The notes: generated by a model from the letters alone, not told the origin. A stretch of DNA of 20,903 bases from Paulinella micropora (GCA_009731375.1 BJOX01000258.1:450558-471460), one strand, 5' to 3'; counted from the stretch's first letter, positions 9,330-17,907 are shown. Translations and numbers: made by a program.

Positions 9330-9539
9330 AATAGTAATAATAACAATAATAATAATAATAATTATAATAATAATATTAATAATAATCATAATAATAATAA
9401 TAATAATAATAATTATTATTATTATTATTATTATCATTATTATTATCATAATATGTATTTTCGCTTGAACTAGCATTTACAAAGTATCATGAAACGAAGG
9501 TAATGGTGATGATGATGATGTTGATGATGATGATAATAA

Positions 9540-9605
<66 letters not shown>
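9157..9605 (+). repeat. TAA/GAT arrays with two downstream copies of the exon 6 end
   Basis: Copies of the exon 6 3' half (CGCTTGAACT... to AAAG or GAAG) lie at about 9252-9291 and 9459-9499, each followed by an intact GTAATA or GTAATG donor, then GAT and TAA arrays. They read LELAF[TI]KYHETK-like in the exon frame. Both copies share TATGTATTTT in place of the exon's 5' half, so they arose from one another. Confidence 0.85.
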
Positions 9606-9611
<6 letters not shown>

Positions 9612-9612
<1 letters not shown>

Positions 9613-9885
9613 GTAATAGTGCTTCTCTGTCAATGGCTGATGCATTTCTGCACATGCGCCTCCATCGTCTCACCCGTGAGGGGAGTACGAAGAATTGACG
9701 ATAAGCTCTAATGACACCCCCGCAAGGGCAGTTCCAACACTTCCAGACGGGCCGGTATGTTCAATGAAAATACTGGTCCAGACGGATCGGTATGTTCAAT
9801 GAAAATACTGGTGGCACCGACGGGAATCGAACTGGTGACAGGGCCCAGATGGTAGAACTTGACCACTGGGCTATCACGGTGTCCA
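9612..9885 (-). mobile_element. tRNA-derived SINE with TAA-type tail
   Basis: On the minus strand it begins near 9885 with a tRNA-like head. An A box TAGCCCAGTGG (complement of 9863-9873) and a B box GTTCGATTCCC (complement of 9822-9832) are at normal pol III spacing. A tRNA-unrelated body follows, containing a tandem direct repeat of about 35-45 bases (TATTTTCATTGAACATACC twice, at about 9757-9810), and ends at a TAA/TTA array (9540-9611). The plus-strand sequence after the head is also a TAA array. The box motifs are clear. The family name is unknown to me. Confidence 0.75.
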
Positions 9886-9893
9886 TAATAATA

Positions 9894-9956
<63 letters not shown>
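9886..9956. repeat. (TAA)n array before exon 7
   Basis: A trinucleotide array abuts the SINE head and ends 26 bases before the exon 7 acceptor. Confidence 0.9.
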
Positions 9957-9982
9957 TGTTGTTGTCGTTGTTTTGTCCCAAG

Positions 9983-10080
9983 GCGGATCTGTCAGTCGAA
10001 GTCTTGTTCATACTCGACATACTCGTCAACTTCGTCACCGCCTACCACACCGACAACTTCCTACTCGTCACGGACCTCAG
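9983..10080 (+). CDS. Channel gene exon 7: S2 and S2-S3 loop
   Basis: 98 nt: residues 216-247 plus two bases of Arg248. The acceptor is TTTGTCCCAAG|GCG and the donor is CCTCAG|GTATCT. S2 is VEVLFILDILVNFVTAY. The D227 in F-x-x-D-I-L-x-N-F-x-T-x-Y is the conserved S2 acid (charge-transfer) motif of CNBD-superfamily channels. The loop HTDNFLLVTDL is like the short S2-S3 loop of plant K+ channels and EAG. The intron starts directly with a TATC array, so the donor is made of GT plus microsatellite. Confidence 0.92.
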
Positions 10081-10081
10081 G

Positions 10082-10166
<85 letters not shown>

Positions 10167-10305
10167 GTCACCACACCGACAACTGTCTACTGGCCACGGA
10201 TCTCAGGTTGACCTACCTAGCTATCTACCTATCTATCTATCTACCTACCTATCGTATCGTATCGTATCGTATCTATTTATTATCCATCCATCCATCCATC
10301 CATCC

Positions 10306-10353
<48 letters not shown>

Positions 10354-10410
10354 GTCTACCTACCTACCTATCTACCTGGCTACCTACCTACCTATCTATC
10401 ATTCTATGTA

Positions 10411-10472
<62 letters not shown>

Positions 10473-10476
10473 CTAG
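10081..10476 (+). repeat. TATC array with downstream copy of the exon 7 end
   Basis: TATC/TACC/CCAT arrays. At 10168-10206 there is a copy of the last 39 or so bases of exon 7, followed by GTTGAC. It reads HTDNCLLATDL in frame. Relative to HTDNFLLVTDL it has two replacements (F to C, V to A) and two synonymous changes. Confidence 0.9.
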
Positions 10477-10616
10477 GGAGATTTGGTATCGCCTGTATCA
10501 GTCCCTTCCGTGCAAACATCACGGCTTAGCTGGGCATCGGGTTAATACTTTACCCACAGACTTCCTTGGTTGACGAAATCAGAAGCTCCTTTTTTCTGAC
10601 ATTAGTCGATATCTCA
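10477..10616 (+). mobile_element. Family A retroposon, copy 1 (5'-truncated)
   Basis: About 140 bases, starting at TAGGGAGATTTGG and ending at the shared 3' end ATTAGTCGATATCTCATC. It matches the 3' part of the copies at 10737 and 16861. The common 3' end with a variable 5' end is a mark of retroposition. Confidence 0.8.
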
Positions 10617-11160
10617 TCAGTTGATCTCATCACTTACTCCACGGAGTGAACCAAGGCCACTTGAGGTGTCACTGACCCTCCCTTGGGCTTGGTTTTTTGA
10701 AATGGGTGCCATCTGTCGACAGACAGAGAATTAGGGGATGGTGTGGGTGTGCTGGGCCCGTGGTGGGGTGCCTTATGTGTGCCTAGCCATACGCCTATAA
10801 GTCACATGCCGAAATAGCGACGGGAAGCACAATCCTGTTCCCTCAGGGTGCCCTTTCTCGCTTGTTGAGCCCGGAATAAAACCCACAGTGCTCTGTCGGT
10901 TTATACTAGACTGTCGAACAGTCTCGAAACTCCATCTGCTTACTGGGTCCTCTGTAATGGAGGTGGGAGCTCGTTCTGCAAGGGGCGCTTATGGAACGAG
11001 CCCTGGCCCCGCCTGGTACTAGGGAGGTTTGGTATCGCCTGTATCAGTCCCTTCCGTGCAAACATAACGGCTTAGCTGGGCATCGGGTTAATACTCTACC
11101 CACAGACTTCCTTGGTTGACGAAATCAGAAGCTCCTTTTTTCTGACATTAGTCGATATTT
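10617..11160 (+). mobile_element. Family A retroposon, copy 2 (longest)
   Basis: The longest copy, with its shared body from about 10737 (TTAGGGGATGG) and up to 120 additional bases before it. It ends CGATATTTCATC and runs straight into TATC repeats. The match to 16861-17293 is near identical, with substitutions only. No significant ORF, so it is non-autonomous. The TATC stretch behaves like its tail. Confidence 0.75.
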
Positions 11161-11244
11161 CATCTATCTATCTATCTATCTACCTAACATTGATTGCCAA
11201 GCGTTACGTCAATACGTGGTTTTGCGTACCTACCCACCTCTCTA

Positions 11245-11277
<33 letters not shown>

Positions 11278-11340
11278 GTCAATCTATCTATCTATTTATC
11301 TATCTACCTACCTACCTACCTACTACCTATCTATCTACCA
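11161..11340 (+). repeat. TATC/TACC array with upstream copy of the exon 8 start
   Basis: At 11190-11227 a copy of the first 38 or so bases of exon 8 reads LIAKRYVNTWFCV (real exon LIAKRYISTWFIV). The first four differing codons are two synonymous (AAA/AAG, TAT/TAC) and two conservative (I/V, S/N). The base pair before it is CA, not AG, so it should not splice. TATC and TACC arrays lie on both sides, and the last one supplies the pyrimidine tract of exon 8. Confidence 0.88.
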
Positions 11341-11343
11341 TAG

Positions 11344-11404
11344 GTTGATTGCCAAACGTTATATTTCTACGTGGTTTATCGTCGATCTGCTAGCTTGCTA
11401 CCCG
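11344..11404 (+). CDS. Channel gene exon 8: S3
   Basis: 61 nt: one base completing Arg248, then residues 249-268 ([20 protein letters not shown]). The acceptor is CTACCATAG|G and the donor is TACCCG|GTCTAA, weak. I-A-x-x-Y-x-S-T-W-F-x-x-D-x-x-[AS] is the S3 signature of this superfamily, closest by eye to plant Shaker-like and EAG/HCN channels. D262 is the S3 acid. It exits in phase 0 into exon 9. Confidence 0.93.
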
Positions 11405-11408
11405 GTCT

Positions 11409-11410
11409 AA

Positions 11411-11481
<71 letters not shown>

Positions 11482-11493
11482 GATAGATAGTAA

Positions 11494-11566
<73 letters not shown>

Positions 11567-11653
11567 TATAGATAGATAGATAGATAGATATAGATAGATA
11601 GATAGATAGATCACTACGTGGTTTATCGTCGATCTGCTAGCTTGCTACCCGAT

Positions 11654-11711
<58 letters not shown>

Positions 11712-11762
11712 GGATAGGTAGATAGGTAGATAGGTAGGTAGGTAGGTAGGTAGGTAGGTAGG

Positions 11763-11831
<69 letters not shown>

Positions 11832-11891
11832 CACTACGTGGTTTATCGTCGATCTGCTAGCTTGCTACCCGGTATAAACAGATAGATAGAC

Positions 11892-11947
<56 letters not shown>

Positions 11948-11993
11948 GGATATATCACTACGTGGTTTATCTTCGATCTGCTAGCTTGCTAGG

Positions 11994-12070
<77 letters not shown>

Positions 12071-12087
12071 TGATAGATTGATAGATT

Positions 12088-12122
<35 letters not shown>

Positions 12123-12245
12123 TGATAGATTGATAGATAGATAGATAGATAGGTAGGTAGGTAGGTAGGTAGGTAGGTAGATCGATGGATAGATAGATAG
12201 ATAGGTAGGTAGGTAGGTAGGAAGGTAGGTAGGAAGGTAGGTAGG

Positions 12246-12310
<65 letters not shown>

Positions 12311-12315
12311 CGATT

Positions 12316-12363
<48 letters not shown>
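11409..12363 (+). repeat. TAGA/GGTA array with three downstream copies of the exon 8 end
   Basis: A nearly pure TAGA array (opposite polarity to the TATC array before exon 8). Copies of the exon 8 end, (T)ACGTGGTTTATCGTCGATC..., sit at about 11613-11651, 11834-11871 and 11957-11991. Endings differ: CCCG|ATAT (no donor), CCCG|GTATAA (donor) and GCTAG|GTAGAT (donor after a small deletion). All stay in frame to the break. Confidence 0.9.
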
Positions 12364-12364
<1 letters not shown>

Positions 12365-12366
<2 letters not shown>

Positions 12367-12546
12367 GAGATATCGACTAATGTCAGAAAAAAGGAGCTTC
12401 TGATTTCGTCAACCAAGGAAGTCTGTGGGTAAAGTATTAACCCGATGCCCAGCTAAGCCGTGATGTTTGCACGGAAGGGACTGATACAGGCGATACCAAA
12501 GCTCCCTAGTACCAGGCGGGGCCAGGGCTCGTTCCATAAGCGCCCC

Positions 12547-12547
<1 letters not shown>
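12365..12547 (-). mobile_element. Family A retroposon, copy 4 (minus strand, 5'-truncated)
   Basis: Reverse complement of the last 180 or so bases of family A. It starts with GATGAGATATCGACTAATG next to the GATA array (its tail) and breaks at GCGCCCC, where another GATA array begins. It is inverted relative to copies 1 and 2, so exon 8 lies between complementary copies. Confidence 0.85.
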
Positions 12548-12616
<69 letters not shown>

Positions 12617-12750
12617 GATAGATAGGTTGATAAATTTGTAGATTTATATATATAGATTGATAGATTGATAGATTGATAGATAGATTATTAGATTGATAGA
12701 TTGATGGATTTTTGGATTTTTGGATTGATAGATTGATAGATCGATAGATT

Positions 12751-12807
<57 letters not shown>

Positions 12808-12808
12808 G

Positions 12809-12894
<86 letters not shown>

Positions 12895-12944
12895 TGTAGG
12901 TAGGCTGGTAGGCTGGTAGGTAGGTAGGCAGGTAGGTAGGTAGG

Positions 12945-13015
<71 letters not shown>

Positions 13016-13022
13016 GTAGCTG

Positions 13023-13087
<65 letters not shown>

Positions 13088-13155
13088 ATAAGTTGATAGG
13101 TAGATAGACGGACAGGTAGATAGATAGGTAGGTAGGTAGATACATAGATAGGTAA
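12548..13155. repeat. TAGA/GGTA arrays (intron 8, second part)
   Basis: About 600 bases of TAGA with GATT variants near 12620-12750 and GGTA/GGCT variants near 12895-12945. No gene is seen. Confidence 0.95.
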
Positions 13156-13191
13156 GTTTCTCACCCCTTCTTGTTCATGTTGTTTTACTAG

Positions 13192-13250
13192 ATGTATTTG
13201 CATAACGAGCTACATAGATATCCATCCCTTTTTTTCCTACGCTTTCTCCG
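13192..13250 (+). CDS. Channel gene exon 9: S3-S4 loop and start of S4
   Basis: 59 nt: residues 269-287 ([19 protein letters not shown]) plus two bases of Arg288. The acceptor is a strong pyrimidine tract ending TTTTACTAG|A. The donor is CTCCG|GTATGT. The second half, LFFLRFLR, is the outer half of the voltage sensor, with R285 here and R288 split across the junction. Phase 0 in, phase 2 out. Confidence 0.88.
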
Positions 13251-13251
13251 G

Positions 13252-13256
<5 letters not shown>

Positions 13257-13316
<60 letters not shown>

Positions 13317-13485
13317 AGGGAGAGAGAGAGAGAGAGATACATAACATAATATACATACATCCATCTATCCATCCATCCATCCATACATACATACATACAT
13401 ATGGAGCCACATAGATATCCACGGCTTTTTTTTTCATACATACATACATACATACATACATACATACATACACACAAACATACAA

Positions 13486-13518
<33 letters not shown>

Positions 13519-13566
13519 CACACGCACATACATACATACATACATACATACATACATACATTTATA
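13257..13566 (+). repeat. TA, GT, GA and CATA arrays with a copy of the exon 9 middle
   Basis: TA and GT arrays to about 13316, (GA)n at 13319-13336, then CATA arrays. At about 13402-13435 lies a copy of the exon 9 interior reading EPHRYPRLFF (real [10 protein letters not shown]) in frame, with CATA repeats on both sides. Confidence 0.88.
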
Positions 13567-13567
13567 G

Positions 13568-13710
13568 GTTACTACGTGTGACTAAGCTTTTCCAGAGCAG
13601 AATAGAAGACATGCATACATACATACATACATACAATACATACATACATACATACATACATACATACATACATACATACATACATGTATACAAGCATACA
13701 TACATATATT
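13568..13710 (+). repeat. Upstream copy of the exon 10 start plus CATA array
   Basis: 13568-13613 copies the first 46 or so bases of exon 10 with an intact acceptor (TTTATAG|G). It reads LLRVTKLFQSRIEDM (real LLRVTKLTQNRLEGDI) with two synonymous changes and mostly tolerable replacements. It ends in a CATA array with no donor at the homologous place. Confidence 0.85.
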
Positions 13711-13715
13711 TATAG

Positions 13716-13775
13716 GTTACTACGTGTTACTAAGCTTACCCAGAACAGACTAGAGGGAGACATCCTGACGGACTG
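13716..13775 (+). CDS. Channel gene exon 10: second half of S4 and S4-S5 linker
   Basis: 60 nt: one base completing Arg288, residues 289-307 (LLRVTKLTQNRLEGDILTD) and two bases of Trp308. The acceptor is ATTTATAG|G and the donor is GGACTG|GTATAT. Joined to exon 9 it gives R-F-L-R-L-L-R-V-T-K: positive charges at 285, 288, 291 and 294, the every-third-residue pattern of a voltage sensor. The RLEGDI segment is the S4-S5 linker, comparable to R-[LI]-E-x-D-I in plant K+ channels. Confidence 0.9.
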
Positions 13776-14049
13776 GTATATATATAATACATATATATAT
13801 ATATATATATAATATATATATATGTATACATATATATATACACACATATATGTGTGTGTGTGTGTGTGTCTGTGTGTGTATGTTTATATATGCATATTTA
13901 TATATTTACATTATGTATATTTACATATTTATATATTTATATATTTATATATTATTATGTTTATATATTCATATGTTTATATATTTAAATCGGAATGGTA
14001 TATATATATATACATATATATATACATATATATATATACATATACATAC

Positions 14050-14095
<46 letters not shown>

Positions 14096-14305
14096 ATGTT
14101 TATATATGCATATATATTTATATATTTATATATTATTATATTATTATATTTATATATTCATATGTTTATATATTTATATCTTGATTTATTATTTTTGCTC
14201 ACACGTCGTCCTAGGACGCAATTGAATCAAACACATTCATATATATATAATATATATATATATATATTTATATATATGTATGTGTGTGTGTGTGTGTGTG
14301 TGTGT

Positions 14306-14367
<62 letters not shown>

Positions 14368-14380
14368 ATTGATTTTTATG
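13776..14380. repeat. TA, GT, TATT and GA arrays (intron 10, first part)
   Basis: TA and TATG arrays, two related TA-GT-TATT blocks (about 13830-13985 and 14000-14180, an imperfect tandem duplication), a short unique stretch at 14190-14240 that I cannot assign, then TA, GT and a long GA array (14307-14363). Confidence 0.9.
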
Positions 14381-14415
14381 TCCTACGTATTTATCGGTTA
14401 CCTATAAAACTGCAT

Positions 14416-14509
14416 ATGCGGCGTGCCAAAGTTGACGTGTTTTTGCGGGCGCTCGCCGGCCCGGTCCCGGCTCGCCCGCAAAACACATCAAATTTGTGGC
14501 TAGCCGCAT
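14416..14509. other. GC-rich 94-bp fold-back (MITE-like or hairpin RNA candidate)
   Basis: A single long imperfect inverted repeat. The ends are ATGCGGC and GCCGCAT, arm segments GTGTTTTTGCGGGCG and CGCCCGCAAAACAC are complementary, and the centre is a GC-rich CCGG core. Each arm is about 40 bases. It is a strongly GC-rich island in an AT-rich intron, flanked by TAT/ATA. It could be a fold-back mobile element or a precursor-like RNA hairpin. The sequence alone does not decide. Confidence 0.65.
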
Positions 14510-14533
14510 AATAATATACTATTATGTATGCAT

Positions 14534-14570
14534 GGATTTTTTCGTGTGGGTTGCGAACCTAAGCTTGGTT
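14534..14570 (+). repeat. Possible diverged upstream copy of the exon 11 start
   Basis: TTTTTTCGTG... CCTAAGCTTGG shows patchy similarity to exon 11 (TTTTATTCTC... CCTCAGCTCTGG). It lies just before the TATC array that ends at exon 11, as the other echoes do. There is no acceptor AG. Weak; could be chance. Confidence 0.25.
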
Positions 14571-14574
14571 GTGT

Positions 14575-14575
14575 G

Positions 14576-14620
<45 letters not shown>

Positions 14621-14621
14621 G

Positions 14622-14689
<68 letters not shown>

Positions 14690-14694
14690 CCTAC

Positions 14695-14726
<32 letters not shown>

Positions 14727-14920
14727 TTATCCATCCATCCATCCATCCATCCATCCATTCATCCATTCATCCATCCATCCATCCATCCATCCAAGCATCC
14801 ATCCACCCACCCACCCATCCACCCACCCACCCACCCACCCACCCACCCATCCATCCATCCATCCATCTATCTATCTATCTATCTATCCATCCATCCATCC
14901 ATCCATCCATCCATCTATCC

Positions 14921-14953
<33 letters not shown>

Positions 14954-15017
14954 AATATCTATCTATATATTTATCTATCGATCTTTCTATCTATCCATCC
15001 ATCCATCCATCCATCCC

Positions 15018-15061
<44 letters not shown>

Positions 15062-15224
15062 CCTACCTACCTACCTATCTATCTGTCTATCTATCTATCT
15101 ATCTATCTATCGATCTATCTATCCATCCATCTATCCATCCATCTATCCATCTATCCATCCACCTATCCATCCATCCATCCATCCATCCATCCATCCTTCC
15201 TTCCATCCGTCCGTCCGTCCGTCC

Positions 15225-15271
<47 letters not shown>

Positions 15272-15348
15272 CATCTATCTATCTATCTGTCTATCTATCT
15301 ATCTATCTATCTGTCTATCTATCCATCTATCCATCTATCCATCTATCC

Positions 15349-15417
<69 letters not shown>

Positions 15418-15418
15418 G
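14575..15418. repeat. TATC/CCAT/CACC tetranucleotide array ending at exon 11
   Basis: About 840 bases of CTAT, CATC and CACC units. The last 60 or so bases are pure CTAT and end CTATCTAG|G, so the array is itself the polypyrimidine tract and acceptor of exon 11. The 300-codon ORFs here (14528-15474) are repeat translations. Confidence 0.95.
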
Positions 15419-15476
15419 GTTTTATTCTCACTTCGTTGATCGGAGACCTCAGCTCTGGCGGTCCATTAAACTAGTG
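15419..15476 (+). CDS. Channel gene exon 11: S4-S5 linker and start of S5
   Basis: 58 nt: one base completing Trp308, then residues 309-327 ([19 protein letters not shown]). The acceptor is TCTAG|G at the end of the TATC array and the donor is CTAGTG|GTAATT. The basic, aromatic segment and ...[14 protein letters not shown] lead directly into S5. Phases match exons 10 and 12 with nothing missing. Confidence 0.85.
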
Positions 15477-15534
15477 GTAATTCTTGGTATATATATATAT
15501 ATATTAAAATTTATTTATTTATTTATTTATTTTT

Positions 15535-15627
15535 TCCATTTTCTTCCCATTGTGCTCTTGTTTTCTGTTTGTTTTCCGTGCGGCAATGGATGATCTTCAT
15601 AGTGTCTCGCATCTGCTGTAGTATGTG

Positions 15628-15672
<45 letters not shown>

Positions 15673-15759
15673 CCTTTTTTTTTCCTTGTTNNNNNNNNNN
15701 TTTTTTTTCCATTTTCTTTCCGTGGTGCTCTTGTTTTCTGTTTTGTTTTCCCTCGGCAG
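15535..15759 (+). repeat. Duplicated intron 11 end and exon 12 start, with GT/T arrays and gap
   Basis: Sequence from about 15535 to 15622 repeats 15709-15795. The copy has its exon-equivalent start at 15587 and reads [10 protein letters not shown] (real WVIFITSHIC). Its acceptor is CGGCAA instead of CGGCAG. A GT array, a T-run (15643-15672) and a 10-N gap (15691-15700) separate it from the real exon. Confidence 0.88.
15691..15700. other. Assembly gap (10 N)
   Basis: A placeholder gap in a T-rich tract, between the two copies of the exon 12 acceptor region. The join should be checked. Confidence 0.98.
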
Positions 15760-15856
15760 TGGGTGATCTTCATAACGTCTCACATCTGCGGCTGTCTCTT
15801 TCTCTATGCCGGCAACATCGATAACCCCGCTTCCTGGATGCTCGGTGAATTCGATG
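15760..15856 (+). CDS. Channel gene exon 12: S5 and outer turret
   Basis: 97 nt: residues 328-359 plus one base of Gly360. The acceptor is TTTTCCCTCGGCAG|TGG and the donor is GATG|GTACTT. S5 is WVIFITSHICGCLFLYAG. H335 in S-H-I-C-G-C corresponds to the conserved S5 histidine of CNBD-superfamily channels (H-[WC]-x-[AG]-C). The turret [13 protein letters not shown] leads to the pore, and its Trp is typical of this position (NP..W or K.TW in relatives). Confidence 0.93.
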
Positions 15857-15879
15857 GTACTTTCTATCTCCTCTATCTG

Positions 15880-15916
<37 letters not shown>
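15857..15916. repeat. TATC array after exon 12
   Basis: The TATC array starts within ten bases of the exon 12 donor and is broken by an interspersed element. Confidence 0.9.
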
Positions 15917-15917
<1 letters not shown>

Positions 15918-16366
15918 CTGGAGACGGTCTCTGCCACTGACAACTCAGCCTGGGGTTCAGATCTAACTATCTCCTACAATGACGATTTTGTGTCCGCCGT
16001 TAATCGCGCGCAGCGCAAGGGCTAAACAGGCAACCAACTCCTGACCATGGCTGATGAAGTCGGGGCGTGATGCAAAGGGTTGATGAAGTCGGGGTTGTAG
16101 AAGGTAACTCACAACGAGCGTGAACTCCTGAAACCTCGACTTGCGTGTGACATCATCTCCTTAGGGCACACGCTCCTGGGGAGTGTTCTAGTGTTGTCCC
16201 GTATAGTTCAAAAGGGCTCGGCTACCTTTCGGCTTGAACTGGGCACAGACACCAACCACAGCGAGACAGTGGTTGGTGTGCAGCTTGGCCGGTGCTGAAA
16301 GTTCTTGTCCGGGGGTAGTATAGGAGGCCATGGCTTTTCAAGCTAAGCCACGCCCATAGATTAAAC
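15917..16366. mobile_element. Unassigned interspersed element in intron 12
   Basis: About 450 bases of unique sequence with TATC arrays on both sides. It has a small internal direct repeat (TGATGAAGTCGGGG twice, at about 16052-16095) and no ORF of note. Insertion into a tetranucleotide array suggests a retroposon. The family is not recognised. Confidence 0.45.
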
Positions 16367-16467
16367 ATATCTATCTATCTATCTATCTATCATATTAATA
16401 ACCCCGCTTCCTGAATGCTCGTTGAATTCGATGGTACTATCTATCTATCTAATCTATCTATCTATCC

Positions 16468-16540
<73 letters not shown>

Positions 16541-16694
16541 ATATTAATAACCCCGCATCCTGGATGCTCGGTGAATTCGATGGTAACTGTATCTATCTAT
16601 CTATCTATCTATCTATATATCTATCTATCTATCTATCTATCTATCATATTAATAACCCTGCATCCTGGATGCTCGGTGAATTCGATGGTAACTG

Positions 16695-16766
<72 letters not shown>

Positions 16767-16809
16767 ATGTTGATAACCCCGCTTCCTGGATGCTCGGTGA
16801 ATTCGATGG

Positions 16810-16860
<51 letters not shown>
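16367..16860 (+). repeat. TATC array with four downstream copies of the exon 12 end
   Basis: Copies at about 16391-16433, 16540-16582, 16645-16687 and 16766-16808 match the exon 12 end from AT(C/T)(G/A)ATAACCCC to GATG and are followed by GTACT, GTAAC or GTATC. They read [13 protein letters not shown] or [13 protein letters not shown] in the exon frame (the first has two extra changes). Five more follow after the family A insertion. Confidence 0.92.
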
Positions 16861-17293
16861 TAGGGGATGGTGTGGGTGTGCTGGGCCCGTGGTGGGGTGC
16901 CTTATGTGTGCCTAGCCATACGCCTATAAGTCACATGCCGAAATAGCGACGGGAAGCACAATCCTGTTCCCTCAGGGTGCCCTTTCTCGCTTGTTGAGCC
17001 CGGAATAAAACCCACAGTGCTCTGTCGGTTTATACTAGACTGTCGAACAGTCTCGAAACTCCATCTGCTTACTGGGCCCTCTGTAATGGAGGTGGGAGCT
17101 CGTTCTGCAAGGGGCGCTTATGGAACGAGCCCTGGCCCCGCCTGGTACTAGGGAGCTTTGGTATCGCCTGTATCAGTCCCTTCCGTGCAAACATCACGGC
17201 TTAGCTGGGCATCGGGTTAATACTTTACCCACAGACTTCCTTGGTTGACGAAATCAGAAGCTCCTTTTTTCTGACATTAGTCGATATCTCATC
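16861..17293 (+). mobile_element. Family A retroposon, copy 3
   Basis: 433 bases, starting TTAGGGGATGGTG and ending CGATATCTCATC next to TATC repeats. Nearly identical to 10737-11165, so recently active or recently copied. It lies inside the array of exon 12 echoes. The opposite-strand counterpart is at 20586-20903. No coding capacity beyond short chance ORFs. Confidence 0.85.
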
Positions 17294-17374
17294 TATCTAT
17301 CCATCTATCTATCTATCTATCTATCATATTAATAACCCCGCTTCCTGGATGCTCGGTGAATTCGATGGTATCTG

Positions 17375-17416
<42 letters not shown>

Positions 17417-17461
17417 ATATTAATAACCCCGCTTCCTGGATCCTCACTGAATTCGATGGTA

Positions 17462-17510
<49 letters not shown>

Positions 17511-17547
17511 CCCGCTTCCTGGATCCTCACTGAATTCGATGGTACTG

Positions 17548-17645
<98 letters not shown>

Positions 17646-17711
17646 ATATTAATAACCCCGCTTCCTGGATCCTCACTGAATTCGATGGTACTGTCTATCT
17701 ATCTATCTATA

Positions 17712-17743
<32 letters not shown>

Positions 17744-17810
17744 CATCTATCTATCTATCTATCATATTAATGACCCGCTTCCTGGATGCTCGTTGAATTC
17801 GATGGTACTG

Positions 17811-17844
<34 letters not shown>

Positions 17845-17845
17845 C

Positions 17846-17907
<62 letters not shown>
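17294..17907 (+). repeat. TATC array with five more copies of the exon 12 end
   Basis: Copies at about 17325-17367, 17416-17458, 17510-17541 (short), 17645-17687 and 17763-17804. The three middle ones share TGGATCCTCACTG, a sub-family, showing that echoes were copied from each other. Each ends GATG|GTA. TATC spacers vary in length. Confidence 0.92.

Noticed and set aside
9813-9885. Minus-strand tRNA gene
   Set aside because: A and B boxes are present, but it continues into a tRNA-unrelated body with a repeat tail, which indicates a SINE. A cloverleaf acceptor stem was not evident.
12453-13203. Minus-strand SIYL-repeat ORFs
   Set aside because: These are GATA arrays read in frame. A TAGA unit has no stop in some frames, so open frames carry no information.
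14190-14240. Unique patch GTCGTCCTAGGACGCAATTG as an exon
   Set aside because: It has an acceptor-like CTAG but no donor or matching channel motif, and exons 10 and 11 already join in phase.
14528-15474. 300-codon SIYL/HPSI repeat ORFs running into exon 11
   Set aside because: TATC and CCAT array translation. The exon frame begins after TCTAG at 15418 and the overlap is fortuitous.
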